A program made the position numbers and the translations under genes. From an uncultured Actinomycetes bacterium (GTDB lineage: Bacteria > Actinomycetota > Actinomycetes > S36-B12): 15,267 bases of DNA. Positions within the stretch are counted from its first letter, which is position 1. The number at the start of each line of letters is the position of its first letter. This document shows positions 1 to 8,318 of the stretch, piece after piece. The DNA is taken from contig CALFIA010000024.1 of NCBI GenBank assembly GCA_937876275.1, positions 1 to 15,267 of the forward strand, written 5' to 3'. Under the pieces are notes generated by a model. It did not search any database, had not been told where the DNA came from, and was given only the letters and a program-made list of their open reading frames with translations.

Positions 1-97
1 GCTCGTCGGTCGGTCGCACTGAGCATCGATCCCGAGCCTCGGGAATGGATTTACGGGATAACGCGCAAAGCGCCATCTCACGCCTTAGCCTTCAGGC
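1..97. other. Left-edge sequence upstream of the CDGSH gene
   Basis: No gene can be assigned here with confidence. A perfect inverted repeat, TCCCGAG-C-CTCGGGA, lies at 30-44. No T-run follows it on either strand, so it is not a convincing intrinsic terminator. A plus-strand frame that is open from position 3 ends in a TGA at 99-101, overlapping the ATG of the CDGSH gene as ATGA. It could be the tail of an upstream gene, but its 32 codons resemble no family I know. No strong Shine-Dalgarno sequence precedes the ATG at 98; only AGG lies within a few bases. Confidence 0.4.
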
Positions 98-283
98 ATG
101 AGCGACGTGACGATTACAGCGACCGAGAACGGCCCCCTCGAGGTGTCCGGACCTTGCACCCTGAAGAACGCCGAAGGTGAAATCCTTCGCGAGGGCGACA
201 AGATGTTCCTGTGCCGCTGCGGGCATTCAGCGAACAAGCCCTTCTGCGATGGGGCGCACAAACGCGAAGGCTTTGTCGGCTAG
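98..283 (+). CDS. CDGSH iron-sulfur domain protein (mitoNEET-like, 61 aa)
   Basis: This is a very small soluble protein built around one CDGSH domain. The ligand pattern is complete: C39-R-C41, then S44, P48, and C50-D-G-A-H54. These are the three cysteines and one histidine that hold a redox-active, relatively labile [2Fe-2S] cluster in this family. There is no transmembrane anchor, unlike eukaryotic mitoNEET, so it is probably cytosolic. Bacterial members are proposed to act in Fe-S or electron transfer and redox sensing, but the partner is usually unknown and none is evident here. The length is normal for bacterial single-domain members. The ATG at 98 has only a weak ribosome binding site, which could mean coupling to a gene lying outside the window. 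Its TAG stop (281-283) directly abuts the stop of the convergent SMR gene. The family call is secure; the physiological role is open. Confidence 0.93.
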   Translation: MSDVTITATENGPLEVSGPCTLKNAEGEILREGDKMFLCRCGHSANKPFCDGAHKREGFVG

Positions 284-607
284 TTAGGCGTGCTCGGTCG
301 CGAGGGTTACGAGCACGACACCCACGATGATCACGACTATGCCGATGATCGCGAGCAGTGACAGCTTCTCGTGAAAGAGCAGCAGAGATCCGATCGCTGC
401 TGCCGCCGTTCCTACGCCCGCCCAGATGGCATATGAAGTGCCCAGCGGGAGCATCTTCAGGCAGATGCCAAGGAAGACGAAAGTCAGCGCGTAACCGACG
501 ACGACAATCACCGATGGCCACAACCGACTGAAGCCATCGCTCGCCTTCAGCGCCAGGGTGCCGGTGACCTCACAGGAGATCGCCAAAGCTAGGAACAACC
601 AGCCCAT
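284..607 (-). CDS. Small multidrug resistance (SMR) family transporter
   Basis: This is a 107-residue inner-membrane protein with four hydrophobic helices, the standard SMR size; SMR proteins work as dual-topology dimers exchanging protons for cationic substrates. The membrane glutamate that binds protons and substrate is E13 (EmrE E14). Y39, Y59 and W62 match EmrE Y40, Y60 and W63, and the 'GFSRLWPS' and 'YAIWAGVG' segments are typical. Likely substrates are quaternary ammonium or other lipophilic cations. A guanidinium exporter (Gdx/SugE subtype) cannot be excluded from sequence reading alone. The ATG at 607 is preceded by AAAGG about 7 nt upstream. The gene starts 21 nt after the moeZ stop on the same strand, so the two may share a transcript. 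Its TAA stop abuts the CDGSH stop with no gap. Confidence 0.9.
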   Translation of the reverse strand: MGWLFLALAISCEVTGTLALKASDGFSRLWPSVIVVVGYALTFVFLGICLKMLPLGTSYAIWAGVGTAAAAIGSLLLFHEKLSLLAIIGIVVIIVGVVLVTLATEHA

Positions 608-628
608 GGCCGGCCTTTCACTCGAGGG

Positions 629-1819
629 TTAGTACGAGGGAAGATCGGGTTCGATCTGGCTGACCCAGGCAAGCACGCCGCCGCCGACGTGCACGGCATT
701 GCTGTAGCCGGCGGCCTTCACTGCAGCGAGGGCCTCAGCCGAGCGGCCGCCGACCTTGCACTGAAGCACGATGCGCTTATCTGACGGAAGCTTGCTGAGC
801 GCAGAGCCGTCGAGGATCTCGCCCTTGGGAATCAGGATCGAGCCGGGGATCTTGACGATTTCGTACTCGCCAGGCTCGCGCACATCGATAAGAACGAAGT
901 CCTCCTCGCCGGCGGCACGACGATCCAGCATCTCCTTGAGCTGCACGACGGAGATGGTGGAGTCCTTCGCAGCTTCGGCGGCCTCGTCGGAGATGGAACC
1001 GCAGAAGGCCTCGTAGTCGATGAGCTCAGTGACGGTCGGGTTCGGGCCGCACACTGCGCAGTTCGGATCCTTGCGGATGTTCACCTTGCGGTAGGTCATC
1101 TCCAGGGCGTCATAGATCATCAGCTTGCCGACCAGCGGCTCGCCGATGCCTGCGAGCAGCTTGATGGCCTCGGTGACCTGGATCGAGCCGATGCTCGCGC
1201 ACAGCACGCCGAGCACACCGCCTTCGGCACACGAGGGAACCATGCCGGGGGGCGGGGGCTCGGGGTAGAGGCAGCGGTAGCAGGGGCCGTACTCGGCCCA
1301 GAACACGCTGGCCTGGCCGTCGAAGCGGTAGATCGAGCCCCACACGTAGGGCTTGTCGAGCAGCACGCAGGCATCGTTGACTAGGTAACGCGTCGCAAAG
1401 TTGTCAGTGCCGTCGACGATGAGGTCGTACTGCGAGAAGAGATCCATCACGTTGGTGGAGTCGAGGCGAGTCTCGTGAATGTTCACCGTGATGAGCGGGT
1501 TGATCTCGCGAACGCTGTCGCGCGCACTCTCGGCCTTGGAACGACCAACATCGCTTTGGCCATGGATGATCTGGCGCTGCAGGTTCGACTCGTCGACGGT
1601 GTCGAACTCGACGATGCCGAGCGTGCCGACACCTGCGGCCGCGAGGTACATCAGGGCTGGGCTGCCGAGACCGCCGGCGCCCACGCACAGCACCTTGGCG
1701 TTCTTCAGTCGCTTCTGACCGGCCATGCCAACGTCAGGGATGATCAGGTGGCGGCTATAGCGGCGCACCTCATCGACGGAAAGGCTCTCGGCGGGCTCCA
1801 CGAGGGGAGGCAGGCTCAC
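629..1819 (-). CDS. moeZ: Adenylyltransferase/sulfurtransferase MoeZ (ThiF/MoeB + rhodanese)
   Basis: This is a two-domain E1-like enzyme of 396 residues. The N-terminal ThiF/MoeB domain has the nucleotide loop GAGGLGS (47-53), an 'NLQRQ' arginine near 82, 'DGTDN' (136-140) for Mg-ATP, and a zinc site from C180/C183 and C254/C257. The C-terminal rhodanese domain (about 285-396) ends in the active loop CKVGGRS with catalytic C354. The family adenylates the C-terminal glycine of small ubiquitin-like sulfur carriers and converts it to a thiocarboxylate. In mycobacteria MoeZ does this for CysO (cysteine synthesis) and MoaD-type carriers (molybdenum cofactor). No carrier gene lies nearby, so the partner is not shown here. 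The GTG start at 1819 has an AGGAG six nt upstream. The SMR gene follows 21 nt downstream. All key residues I looked for are present. Confidence 0.95.
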   Translation of the reverse strand: MSLPPLVEPAESLSVDEVRRYSRHLIIPDVGMAGQKRLKNAKVLCVGAGGLGSPALMYLAAAGVGTLGIVEFDTVDESNLQRQIIHGQSDVGRSKAESARDSVREINPLITVNIHETRLDSTNVMDLFSQYDLIVDGTDNFATRYLVNDACVLLDKPYVWGSIYRFDGQASVFWAEYGPCYRCLYPEPPPPGMVPSCAEGGVLGVLCASIGSIQVTEAIKLLAGIGEPLVGKLMIYDALEMTYRKVNIRKDPNCAVCGPNPTVTELIDYEAFCGSISDEAAEAAKDSTISVVQLKEMLDRRAAGEEDFVLIDVREPGEYEIVKIPGSILIPKGEILDGSALSKLPSDKRIVLQCKVGGRSAEALAAVKAAGYSNAVHVGGGVLAWVSQIEPDLPSY

Positions 1820-1876
1820 GACGTACTCCTGTTCGACTAGCGCGCTGCGAGGATGCAGCGTCTCAGCCTAACTTCC

Positions 1877-1890
1877 GCCCGAGTTCGGGC
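1877..1890. other. Short perfect hairpin between the gdh stop and moeZ start
   Basis: GCCCGA-GT-TCGGGC is a perfect 6-bp stem in the 110-bp gap between the glutamate dehydrogenase stop (1930) and the moeZ start (1819). In the direction of transcription (minus) it is followed by GGAAGTT, not a T-run. It is therefore at best a weak terminator for the dehydrogenase transcript. A partial copy of the arm (TCGGGCC, 1893-1899) lies beside it, which would allow alternative pairing. Function unproven. Confidence 0.3.
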
Positions 1891-1929
1891 TTTCGGGCCT
1901 TCGCCACCTGCACAGCGTTCGCAGGAAGG

Positions 1930-4900
1930 CTACCGAGCGGCACCCTGCGAGGAGGAGCCCTGCGCCACCAGGTTGCGCATGACCCGAAGCGAGACCGACA
2001 AGGTGGCGAGATCGGCATCTTCCTGCGAGGAGATCTCCGCGAGGGTTGCCCGGGCGCGACCGAGACCATCAGCATGCACGGACTCCCAGGCCGCCACTCG
2101 CTCCACCGGCGTCGAGGTCGCCGGAGTCGAGCGAGCAATGCGGTTGGTCAGGGCTGCGACCGCTGCATAGAGGTCACTTCGCAGGGCCTGTCGGGCAAGC
2201 GCATTCCAGCGATCAGAACGCGGAAGGCCCGTAATGCGCCCGAGCGTGATGTCGACGTCGTACGTCTCCGAGACAGTGAAGTAGAGCGGCAGCAAAGTAG
2301 CCACCGACTCATCCGTACGACGCGAGATCTCGGCGATATCGAGAAGGGCGAAGACGTCAAGAGCCTCAGCGACGCGCGCTGCCAGCGCCGGCTCGGCACC
2401 GAGCTCGACGAAAGCCGCGGTTTGGCGTTGCAAGCGGCGAGCCTCGCCGCCCACCAGCGCTCCAGCGACGTCAGGTCCGTACTGCTCGATGATCGGGCGC
2501 AGTCGTGCGATCTCCGCCTCGACATCGAGCGTGCCGCCACGAGTCTGGAGGAACCAACGGGTGGCCCGATCGAGCAGACGTCGCACCTCCAGATGCATCG
2601 CATCCTGGGCCTTCGTCGGAATTGCGTTGTCCTCAGAATTGATTGCCGCCCAGAGCTGTCGAATCCCGAAGATCTCGACGACGACAGCTGCGGCTCGCAC
2701 CACCTCGATGGGATTCGCACCTGTCTCTTCCATCGCGCGGAAGACGAAGGTGATGCCGGCAAGATTGACGAGCTCGTTGCAGATCCCCGTGCTGATGATC
2801 TCCGCGCGGAGCGGGTGAGTGTCGAATTGACGGCCGAACTCTTCGCGCAGAGGAGTCGGGAAGTAGTCCTGAAGCGCCGACGAGGTCCAAGGCTCCTGCG
2901 GGAGGGGCGAAGCCGTGACCTCCGCAGTAAGCGCATTCTTGACGTACGCGAGCAGCACGGCGAGCTCGGGCGAGGTCAATCCCTCTCCCGCCGCACGCCT
3001 CGCAGCGAACTCGGCATCATCGGGCAGGAACTCGATCGCGCGATCCAAGAGCCCGCGTGTCTCGAAGTCGGCGATTAGCCGCTGATGCACGGTGAGAAGT
3101 GCAACCGCGCCCGCACGCGCGCTGCCGAGCACGACATTCTGCGCGTAGTTGTCGCTCAGCACCTGCGCAGCGACTTCGTCAGTCATCGAGGCGAGCAGCG
3201 CATCGCGCTTACTGGCTTCCAGCACACCACGGGAGATCAGGCCGTCAAGCAGGATCTTGATGTTGACCTCGTGGTCGGAGGTGTCGACGCCGGCCGAATT
3301 ATCGATGGCATCGGTATTGATGCGAATGCCCGCACGGGCTGCTTCGACTCGACCTAACTGCGTAAATCCGAGGTTTCCGCCCTCGCCCACTACCTGGCAG
3401 CGCAGCTTCCCGCCGTCGACCCGGATGGAGTCATTCGCCTTGTCACCTACTGCTGCGTTGGTCTCGGTGGCGGCCTTCACATACGTGCCGATACCGCCAT
3501 TCCAGAGCAGATCAACCGGTGCCAGCAGGATCGCGTGAATGAGCTCGGCAGGGGTGAGGTGCTCAATGCCCGGATCAATGCCGAGTGCAGCATGCATTTC
3601 CGGCGTGATGGCCACCGCCTTTGCCGCGCGTGAGAAGACACCGCCGCCTGCGGAGATCAACGAGGAGTCGTAGTCAGCCCAGCTCGAACGCGGAAGGGCG
3701 AAGAGTCGAGTGCGCTCGGCGAACGACTTCGTCGCATCGGGGGTCGGGTCAATGAAGATGTCGCGATGGTCGAAGGCAGCGACGAGGCGAATGTGCTCGC
3801 TGAGCAGCATGCCGTTGCCGAACACATCTCCGCTCATGTCGCCGATGCCCACGACCGTGAAACCCTGAGTCTGGGTGTCGAGATCGAGTTCACGGAAGTG
3901 ACGCTTGACCGACTCCCAGGCACCGCGGGCGGTGATTCCCATGGCCTTGTGGTCGTAGCCGACGGAGCCGCCGGAGGCGAAGGCGTCGCCCAGCCAGAAG
4001 TCGTATTCCTTGGAGATCGAGTTCGCGAGATCGGAGAAGGTTGCGGTGCCCTTGTCGGCGGCTACAACCAGATACGGATCATCGCCATCGCGACGCACGA
4101 CTCCTGCCGGCGGAACGAGCTCACCCTTCACGAGGTTGTCGGTGATATCCAGCAGCGCGGAGACGAACTCGCGATAGGCCGCCTTGCCCTCTGCCATCCA
4201 CGCATCCCGATCGAGCGACGGGTCGGGCAACTGCTTGGGCAGGAACCCGCCCTTGGCGCCGACCGGAACGATCACGGCGTTCTTGACTTCCTGGGCCTTG
4301 ACGAGGCCGAGGATCTCCGTGCGGAAATCCTCACGACGATCACTCCATCGCAGACCACCGCGCGCCACCATGCCGAAGCGAAGGTGCACGCCTTCCACTC
4401 GCGGCGAATACACCCAGATCTCGAACTTCGGTCGAGGAAGCGGTAGCTCGGCGATGAGTGAGGGGTCGAGCTTGAAGGCCATTGCCCGTCGTTCGCGCGT
4501 CGGCAGGAAGTAACTCGTGCGCAAGGTCGCGCGAATGAGTCCCAGCATCGTGCGCAGGATGCGGTCGTGATCCAGGCTGACCACGGCATCGAGTCGGCTT
4601 TCGATTTCGAACACCAACGCATCGGCATTCACCGAGCGCTCGACCACTCCTTCGGCGAACTGGGTCTCGAACAGTTTCACCAGCAGCACCGTGATGCCTG
4701 AGTTAGCCGCGACCACCTGTTCGATGTAGTCCTGGCCGAAGGTGGTACCGATCTGCCGCATGTAGCGCGAGTAAGCACGGATCAGCGCTGACTGCTTCCA
4801 GGTCAGACCCGCACGCACGATGAGGGCGTTGAAAGCATCGACCTCGCATTCCCCTGCCCAGGCAGCGCGGAAGCCGTCCTCGAAGCGCTCACTCAGGCTG

Positions 4901-6795
4901 CCCTCCTCGACGATGTCGCCACCGGGAAGAGCCAGGCCGAAGTCGAGGACCCAGGCCTCTTGGCCGTCGGCCCGACGAATCTCGTACGGGTACTCATCAA
5001 GCACCTCGACACCCATGCGCTGCAGAATCGGCAAGAGACGAGAGAGTGACATCGCCGGGCCGATACGCAGGACCTTGAACCGTGGCTGATCACCGCCGTA
5101 GTAATCGACGTGCATCTCCCCCGGAGCGAGCGCTTCGAGAAGACGAACATCCTCAACAGCAGTAGCGGAGGTGAAGTCCTCCTTGTAACTCTCGGTGAAT
5201 GCAGAGCCATACATGCGCGCGTAGCGCCCGGCCTCGTCCTCACCGACAATCGCAATGAGGTCGTCGACAAAGGTGTCTTCCCAGCTTCGGGCAGCCTCAG
5301 CGAGCTCTGCTTCGAGTGCTGTGTGATCTATTTCGGGAACCCCGACCGCAGCATCGACGTGAATCACGAAGTGCAGCCGCGCAAGCACTGACTCAGTGAT
5401 GAGTGCCGAGAAGTCCGCGGAGATACCCCCGAATACGCGCATCAGGATTCGCTCGATGCGCGAGCGGGTTGCGCTGTTGTAGCGATCGCGAGGCAGGTAG
5501 ACCAAGGCGGAGACGAATCGGCCGTAGTCGTCTGATCTCAGGTAGACCTTGGTCTGCCTGCGCTCCTGCAGATGCAGCACCGAACCTGCGATCTCGAGGA
5601 GCTGCCACGTATGAGCCTGGAAGAGCTCGTCGCGCGGATACGTCTCGAGGAATGCTTGAAGATCCTTGGCCGTGTGCGAACCGGAGACGAGCTCAAGGGA
5701 ATCCATGATCTCGGCAACGCGTACGCGCAGCACAGGCACGTCAGACACGCTCGCGCTATACGCGGAAGCAGTGAAGAGCCCGAGGAAACGGCGCTCACCG
5801 ATCACCTTGCCGTTCGCATCGAAAGTCTTCACGCCGATGTAGTCGAGATACGCGGGGCGGTGCACTGTTGATCGCGAGTTTGCCTTAGTGAGTACCAGGA
5901 GGTGAGGTTCACGAGCCTTTGCACGCACGGCCGGCGGCAGTGCCGCGAAACTGGCTGACGCCGAAGACTCATCAGACTCCGGGTCAATGCGCAAGATGCC
6001 CAAACCAGAGCCTGCAACAGGCTCCAAGACGTCTTCTCCGGCCCATGACTCCAGCGAGTACTCGCGGTAGCCGAGGAAGGTGAAATGACCTTCGGTCAGC
6101 CACCTCATCAGATCAGCGCCCTCAGCCACCTCAACTGGATTGATGCCAACGGGCGGCGAAACCGACAGATCAGCGGCAATAGACAGCGCCTGACCGCTCA
6201 TTGCCGCCCAGTCCTCGACCGAGACTCGCACATCAGTCAGAACTCGGAGCAGCTCGATTTCTGTCACGGAGTCGACCGGCATGGTCAGGTCAGGCTGCAG
6301 TTCGATCCGCATCCATGACTCGGCAAGGGTGCCGGCTGGGGCAGGCTCGTCCACATCGAGGTCGAGCACTTCGTTCAGCTGACCATTCGAATCACGCGTG
6401 ACCGCGAATTGCGGGTGCACTACGAGATTGATTGATCTGCCTTCGCGCACGAGCTCATTTGTCACGGAGTCGACGAGGAAGGGCATGTCGTCGGTGACCA
6501 CGCAGACCACGGCACCTGAGTCCTTGGTCGGGGGAAGAATCCTGACAATCACCTCGCCCGATGTGCGCACCCGCGCGAAATCCAGGAATTCGCGCACCTG
6601 ATCGATCAGTTGCGCAGGAGTGATCTCACGGAGATCGTCCTCGGCTACGAAGCGAAAGAACCGCCGAACGATGTCGCGAAGTGCGGGATCGGGGATCCCG
6701 GACACGACATCACGCAGGTACGGAGAAAGGACCTCGACCACGTCTGCCTCATCACGTCGCGCAAGCCGTTGAACAACGCGCGAGCCGTTGACCAA
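1930..6795 (-). CDS. gdh: NAD-specific glutamate dehydrogenase, large (180-kDa) class
   Basis: This large cytosolic enzyme oxidatively deaminates glutamate to 2-oxoglutarate and ammonia with NAD+, linking nitrogen and TCA metabolism. At about 1,621 residues it matches the actinobacterial 180-kDa class. The first ~700 residues are the long regulatory (ACT-like) part, including 'TDDMPFLVDSVTNEL' near 101-115. The catalytic core shows GGLRWSDRREDFRTE (813-827), then KNAVIVPVGAKGG (838-850, with the two conserved lysines K838 and K848). The dinucleotide-binding segment GIGDMSGDVFGNGM starts near residue 983. A helical C-terminal domain follows. The longest frame starts at a TTG (6795) with no clear ribosome binding site. 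A GTG at 6741, preceded by GAGG five nt upstream, is a plausible true start and would move the repeats at 6774-6829 into the promoter region. In related bacteria such enzymes are controlled by phosphorylated FHA proteins; no such gene is seen here. Confidence 0.95.
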   Translation of the reverse strand: MVNGSRVVQRLARRDEADVVEVLSPYLRDVVSGIPDPALRDIVRRFFRFVAEDDLREITPAQLIDQVREFLDFARVRTSGEVIVRILPPTKDSGAVVCVVTDDMPFLVDSVTNELVREGRSINLVVHPQFAVTRDSNGQLNEVLDLDVDEPAPAGTLAESWMRIELQPDLTMPVDSVTEIELLRVLTDVRVSVEDWAAMSGQALSIAADLSVSPPVGINPVEVAEGADLMRWLTEGHFTFLGYREYSLESWAGEDVLEPVAGSGLGILRIDPESDESSASASFAALPPAVRAKAREPHLLVLTKANSRSTVHRPAYLDYIGVKTFDANGKVIGERRFLGLFTASAYSASVSDVPVLRVRVAEIMDSLELVSGSHTAKDLQAFLETYPRDELFQAHTWQLLEIAGSVLHLQERRQTKVYLRSDDYGRFVSALVYLPRDRYNSATRSRIERILMRVFGGISADFSALITESVLARLHFVIHVDAAVGVPEIDHTALEAELAEAARSWEDTFVDDLIAIVGEDEAGRYARMYGSAFTESYKEDFTSATAVEDVRLLEALAPGEMHVDYYGGDQPRFKVLRIGPAMSLSRLLPILQRMGVEVLDEYPYEIRRADGQEAWVLDFGLALPGGDIVEEGSLSERFEDGFRAAWAGECEVDAFNALIVRAGLTWKQSALIRAYSRYMRQIGTTFGQDYIEQVVAANSGITVLLVKLFETQFAEGVVERSVNADALVFEIESRLDAVVSLDHDRILRTMLGLIRATLRTSYFLPTRERRAMAFKLDPSLIAELPLPRPKFEIWVYSPRVEGVHLRFGMVARGGLRWSDRREDFRTEILGLVKAQEVKNAVIVPVGAKGGFLPKQLPDPSLDRDAWMAEGKAAYREFVSALLDITDNLVKGELVPPAGVVRRDGDDPYLVVAADKGTATFSDLANSISKEYDFWLGDAFASGGSVGYDHKAMGITARGAWESVKRHFRELDLDTQTQGFTVVGIGDMSGDVFGNGMLLSEHIRLVAAFDHRDIFIDPTPDATKSFAERTRLFALPRSSWADYDSSLISAGGGVFSRAAKAVAITPEMHAALGIDPGIEHLTPAELIHAILLAPVDLLWNGGIGTYVKAATETNAAVGDKANDSIRVDGGKLRCQVVGEGGNLGFTQLGRVEAARAGIRINTDAIDNSAGVDTSDHEVNIKILLDGLISRGVLEASKRDALLASMTDEVAAQVLSDNYAQNVVLGSARAGAVALLTVHQRLIADFETRGLLDRAIEFLPDDAEFAARRAAGEGLTSPELAVLLAYVKNALTAEVTASPLPQEPWTSSALQDYFPTPLREEFGRQFDTHPLRAEIISTGICNELVNLAGITFVFRAMEETGANPIEVVRAAAVVVEIFGIRQLWAAINSEDNAIPTKAQDAMHLEVRRLLDRATRWFLQTRGGTLDVEAEIARLRPIIEQYGPDVAGALVGGEARRLQRQTAAFVELGAEPALAARVAEALDVFALLDIAEISRRTDESVATLLPLYFTVSETYDVDITLGRITGLPRSDRWNALARQALRSDLYAAVAALTNRIARSTPATSTPVERVAAWESVHADGLGRARATLAEISSQEDADLATLSVSLRVMRNLVAQGSSSQGAAR

Positions 6796-6829
6796 CGAGC
6801 AAGCCCATAAACAACGCGCACGCCGTTGT
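6774..6829. repeat. Two similar inverted repeats in the gdh/DUF2505 divergent region
   Basis: CAACG-N7-CGTTG occurs at 6774-6790, and ACAACG-N7-CGTTGT at 6811-6829. Both spacers are CGC-rich and similar (CGCGAGC and CGCACGC). The two copies are 38 bp apart, which is near-integral helical phasing (about 3.6 turns). The second copy lies just upstream of a TACGCT hexamer (6843-6848) that could be the -10 of the DUF2505 gene. The first copy lies inside the extreme 5' end of gdh if its TTG start is used, but upstream of it if the GTG at 6741 is the real start. This looks like a paired operator for a dimeric regulator, but no regulator gene is adjacent. Confidence 0.45.
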
Positions 6830-6867
6830 GCGCGTCGCTCTCTACGCTAGCCGCAATAGGAGAGGAT

Positions 6868-7371
6868 GTGAGCATGGGCACAGACTTCACCGTCATGCAA
6901 ACGTATACGGCCTCGCCGATGCGCGTTCACGCGATGCTGACCGACGAAAAGTTCGTAACATTCCGCGCCGAGAACACCGGGGCCATCAGCTCGACCTCCT
7001 CGGTCACCGCGGGCACTGACGGCGCCTGCACGGTGCTCAGCGCACGCGTGCTGCCTGCGAATGTGCCGTCGTTCGCCGCCAAGATGATCGGCGAGACCCT
7101 CACTGTTACCGAGACTCAGTCCTGGCCAGCCCTGAGTGGTGCCGGCACAGCCGTCGTGCCCGTGAAGGTGGAGTTCTCGGCACCCATCTCCTTTGCCGGC
7201 ACGATGAGCCTGGCCCCCTCGGGCGACGGAACTCAGATCACCGTCAGCGGCACCTTCAAGGCGAGCATCCCGTTCGTGGGCGGCAAGGTCGAGCAGCTGG
7301 CCAAGGAGACCACCGAGAAATACCTCGGCAAGGAGAACAAGCTCGGCGAGCAGTGGCTCGCCTCGCACTAA
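6868..7371 (+). CDS. DUF2505 (START/SRPBCC-like) protein
   Basis: This protein of about 167 residues has the 'MGTDFTVMQTYTASPMRVHAMLTDEKF' type of start seen in actinobacterial DUF2505 proteins. The region is predicted to adopt a START/SRPBCC-like fold, a hydrophobic cavity for lipids or other ligands. There is no signal peptide or membrane helix, so it is likely cytosolic. Its function is unknown in the family. An AGGAG (6858-6862) lies five nt before GTG 6868; the ATG at 6874 in the same frame, with GAGG eight nt upstream, is an equal alternative. The longer frame from GTG 6826 lacks a ribosome binding site and would run across the inverted repeat. It is divergent from gdh, and its TAA stop overlaps the convergent lipase stop by 4 nt. 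Neighbouring lipid genes make a lipid ligand an attractive guess, but only a guess. Confidence 0.78.
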   Translation: MSMGTDFTVMQTYTASPMRVHAMLTDEKFVTFRAENTGAISSTSSVTAGTDGACTVLSARVLPANVPSFAAKMIGETLTVTETQSWPALSGAGTAVVPVKVEFSAPISFAGTMSLAPSGDGTQITVSGTFKASIPFVGGKVEQLAKETTEKYLGKENKLGEQWLASH

Positions 7372-8318
7372 CCGAGTAGTTCGCTCCACACTGCTGCACT
7401 CGTGCGCAGTGAGGTCTCCAGCACATTGTCGAGACGCGTGGCATCCATCAAGTTGCCGCCCATTGCCTCAAGATCCTCCGGGCCAGGGCCGACGAGGTAC
7501 ACGCGCGCACCGGTCTTCTCGACTGCTGCAGCTTCGGCGATTGCAGCCTTCGTGACCTGATCGCGCCACTTGCGCTCCAGCTTCGCAGCGACTGTGGTCG
7601 GATGATCGTGCTCGAACGAGACCATGGGTGCTACGACGTAGACCTCGTCGAGTGCTGCGTACGTCACGACATCAATCGACGTTGCCGAAACAGTGCCGCC
7701 GTCGACATAGGTATGCGCACCAATGCGCACCGGAGCGAACCAGCCAGGAATCGCGCACGAGGCCATCACGGCGTCCGAGAGACGAGCCATGGGCGCACCC
7801 GAGCGGCCGAAGACCACGCGCTTACCCGTCTCGTAGTCCATCGCAACAACCCATGTGCCCGGATGAGTGGTCCATTGCCCGCCATCGGTCACCGCGTCAA
7901 CGAGCTCACCGACCTTTGCGAGTGATCGACCTCCAGTGGGGAGGAATGCCGACAGCACTGCCGTTGCGGGCAGCTGGCCAGGATGCAGCACACTCTGACC
8001 GATCAGCTTCAGCGAACCCGGAGCAAGTGCACGGGGCTTTGCAGGACGCGGACCACCCGTTGCAGTACCGGGATCCCACTCGAAGCCCGCAAGAGGCCCT
8101 TCACTGATCGGCTCACCCCGATAGTGCTGCTTGAGCTGAGTGGGCGTGACGCCGCATCCGAGCATCGATGCAATGACTGAGCCGGCCGACGTTCCGACAA
8201 TGACATCGGCATCATTCGCACGAAATCCGAGTCGTTCCTCAAGTGTGCACAGCGCCCCGACTGCCCACGTGCCCCCCAGAACTCCACCGCCGCCTAGGAC
8301 GATGCCGCGCCTAGTCAT
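7368..8318 (-). CDS. Patatin-like phospholipase / lipid acyl hydrolase
   Basis: This 316-residue patatin-domain protein carries the full catalytic signature. The oxyanion hole is the glycine-rich GGGGVLGG (9-16), the nucleophile is S44 in GTSAG (42-46), and the dyad aspartate is D206 in VDGG (205-208). Patatin enzymes use a Ser-Asp dyad to release fatty acids from phospholipids or acylglycerols. There is no clear signal peptide, so an intracellular or membrane-surface site is likely. Its ATG (8318) lies inside the 3' end of the upstream acyltransferase gene (8-nt overlap), with no good ribosome binding site of its own, suggesting translational coupling. The pairing of an acyltransferase that could make storage or membrane lipid with a lipase that could release acyl chains suggests a lipid-turnover unit; the substrate is not determined by the sequence. 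Confidence 0.92.
   Translation of the reverse strand: MTRRGIVLGGGGVLGGTWAVGALCTLEERLGFRANDADVIVGTSAGSVIASMLGCGVTPTQLKQHYRGEPISEGPLAGFEWDPGTATGGPRPAKPRALAPGSLKLIGQSVLHPGQLPATAVLSAFLPTGGRSLAKVGELVDAVTDGGQWTTHPGTWVVAMDYETGKRVVFGRSGAPMARLSDAVMASCAIPGWFAPVRIGAHTYVDGGTVSATSIDVVTYAALDEVYVVAPMVSFEHDHPTTVAAKLERKWRDQVTKAAIAEAAAVEKTGARVYLVGPGPEDLEAMGGNLMDATRLDNVLETSLRTSAAVWSELLG

Noticed and set aside
30..44. Perfect TCCCGAG-C-CTCGGGA palindrome as a terminator
   Set aside because: No T-run on either strand, and the loop would be too tight without fraying; the function cannot be supported.
3..101. Possible C-terminal end of an upstream gene overlapping the CDGSH start as ATGA
   Set aside because: Only 32 codons are visible, with no recognisable motif; the overlap may be chance, so it is noted in the edge description only.
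2074..3078. Long plus-strand open frame (334 codons) antisense to glutamate dehydrogenase
   Set aside because: It lies wholly inside a strongly supported gene on the other strand, has low-complexity Arg-rich composition and matches no known family; long antisense frames are expected in GC-rich DNA.
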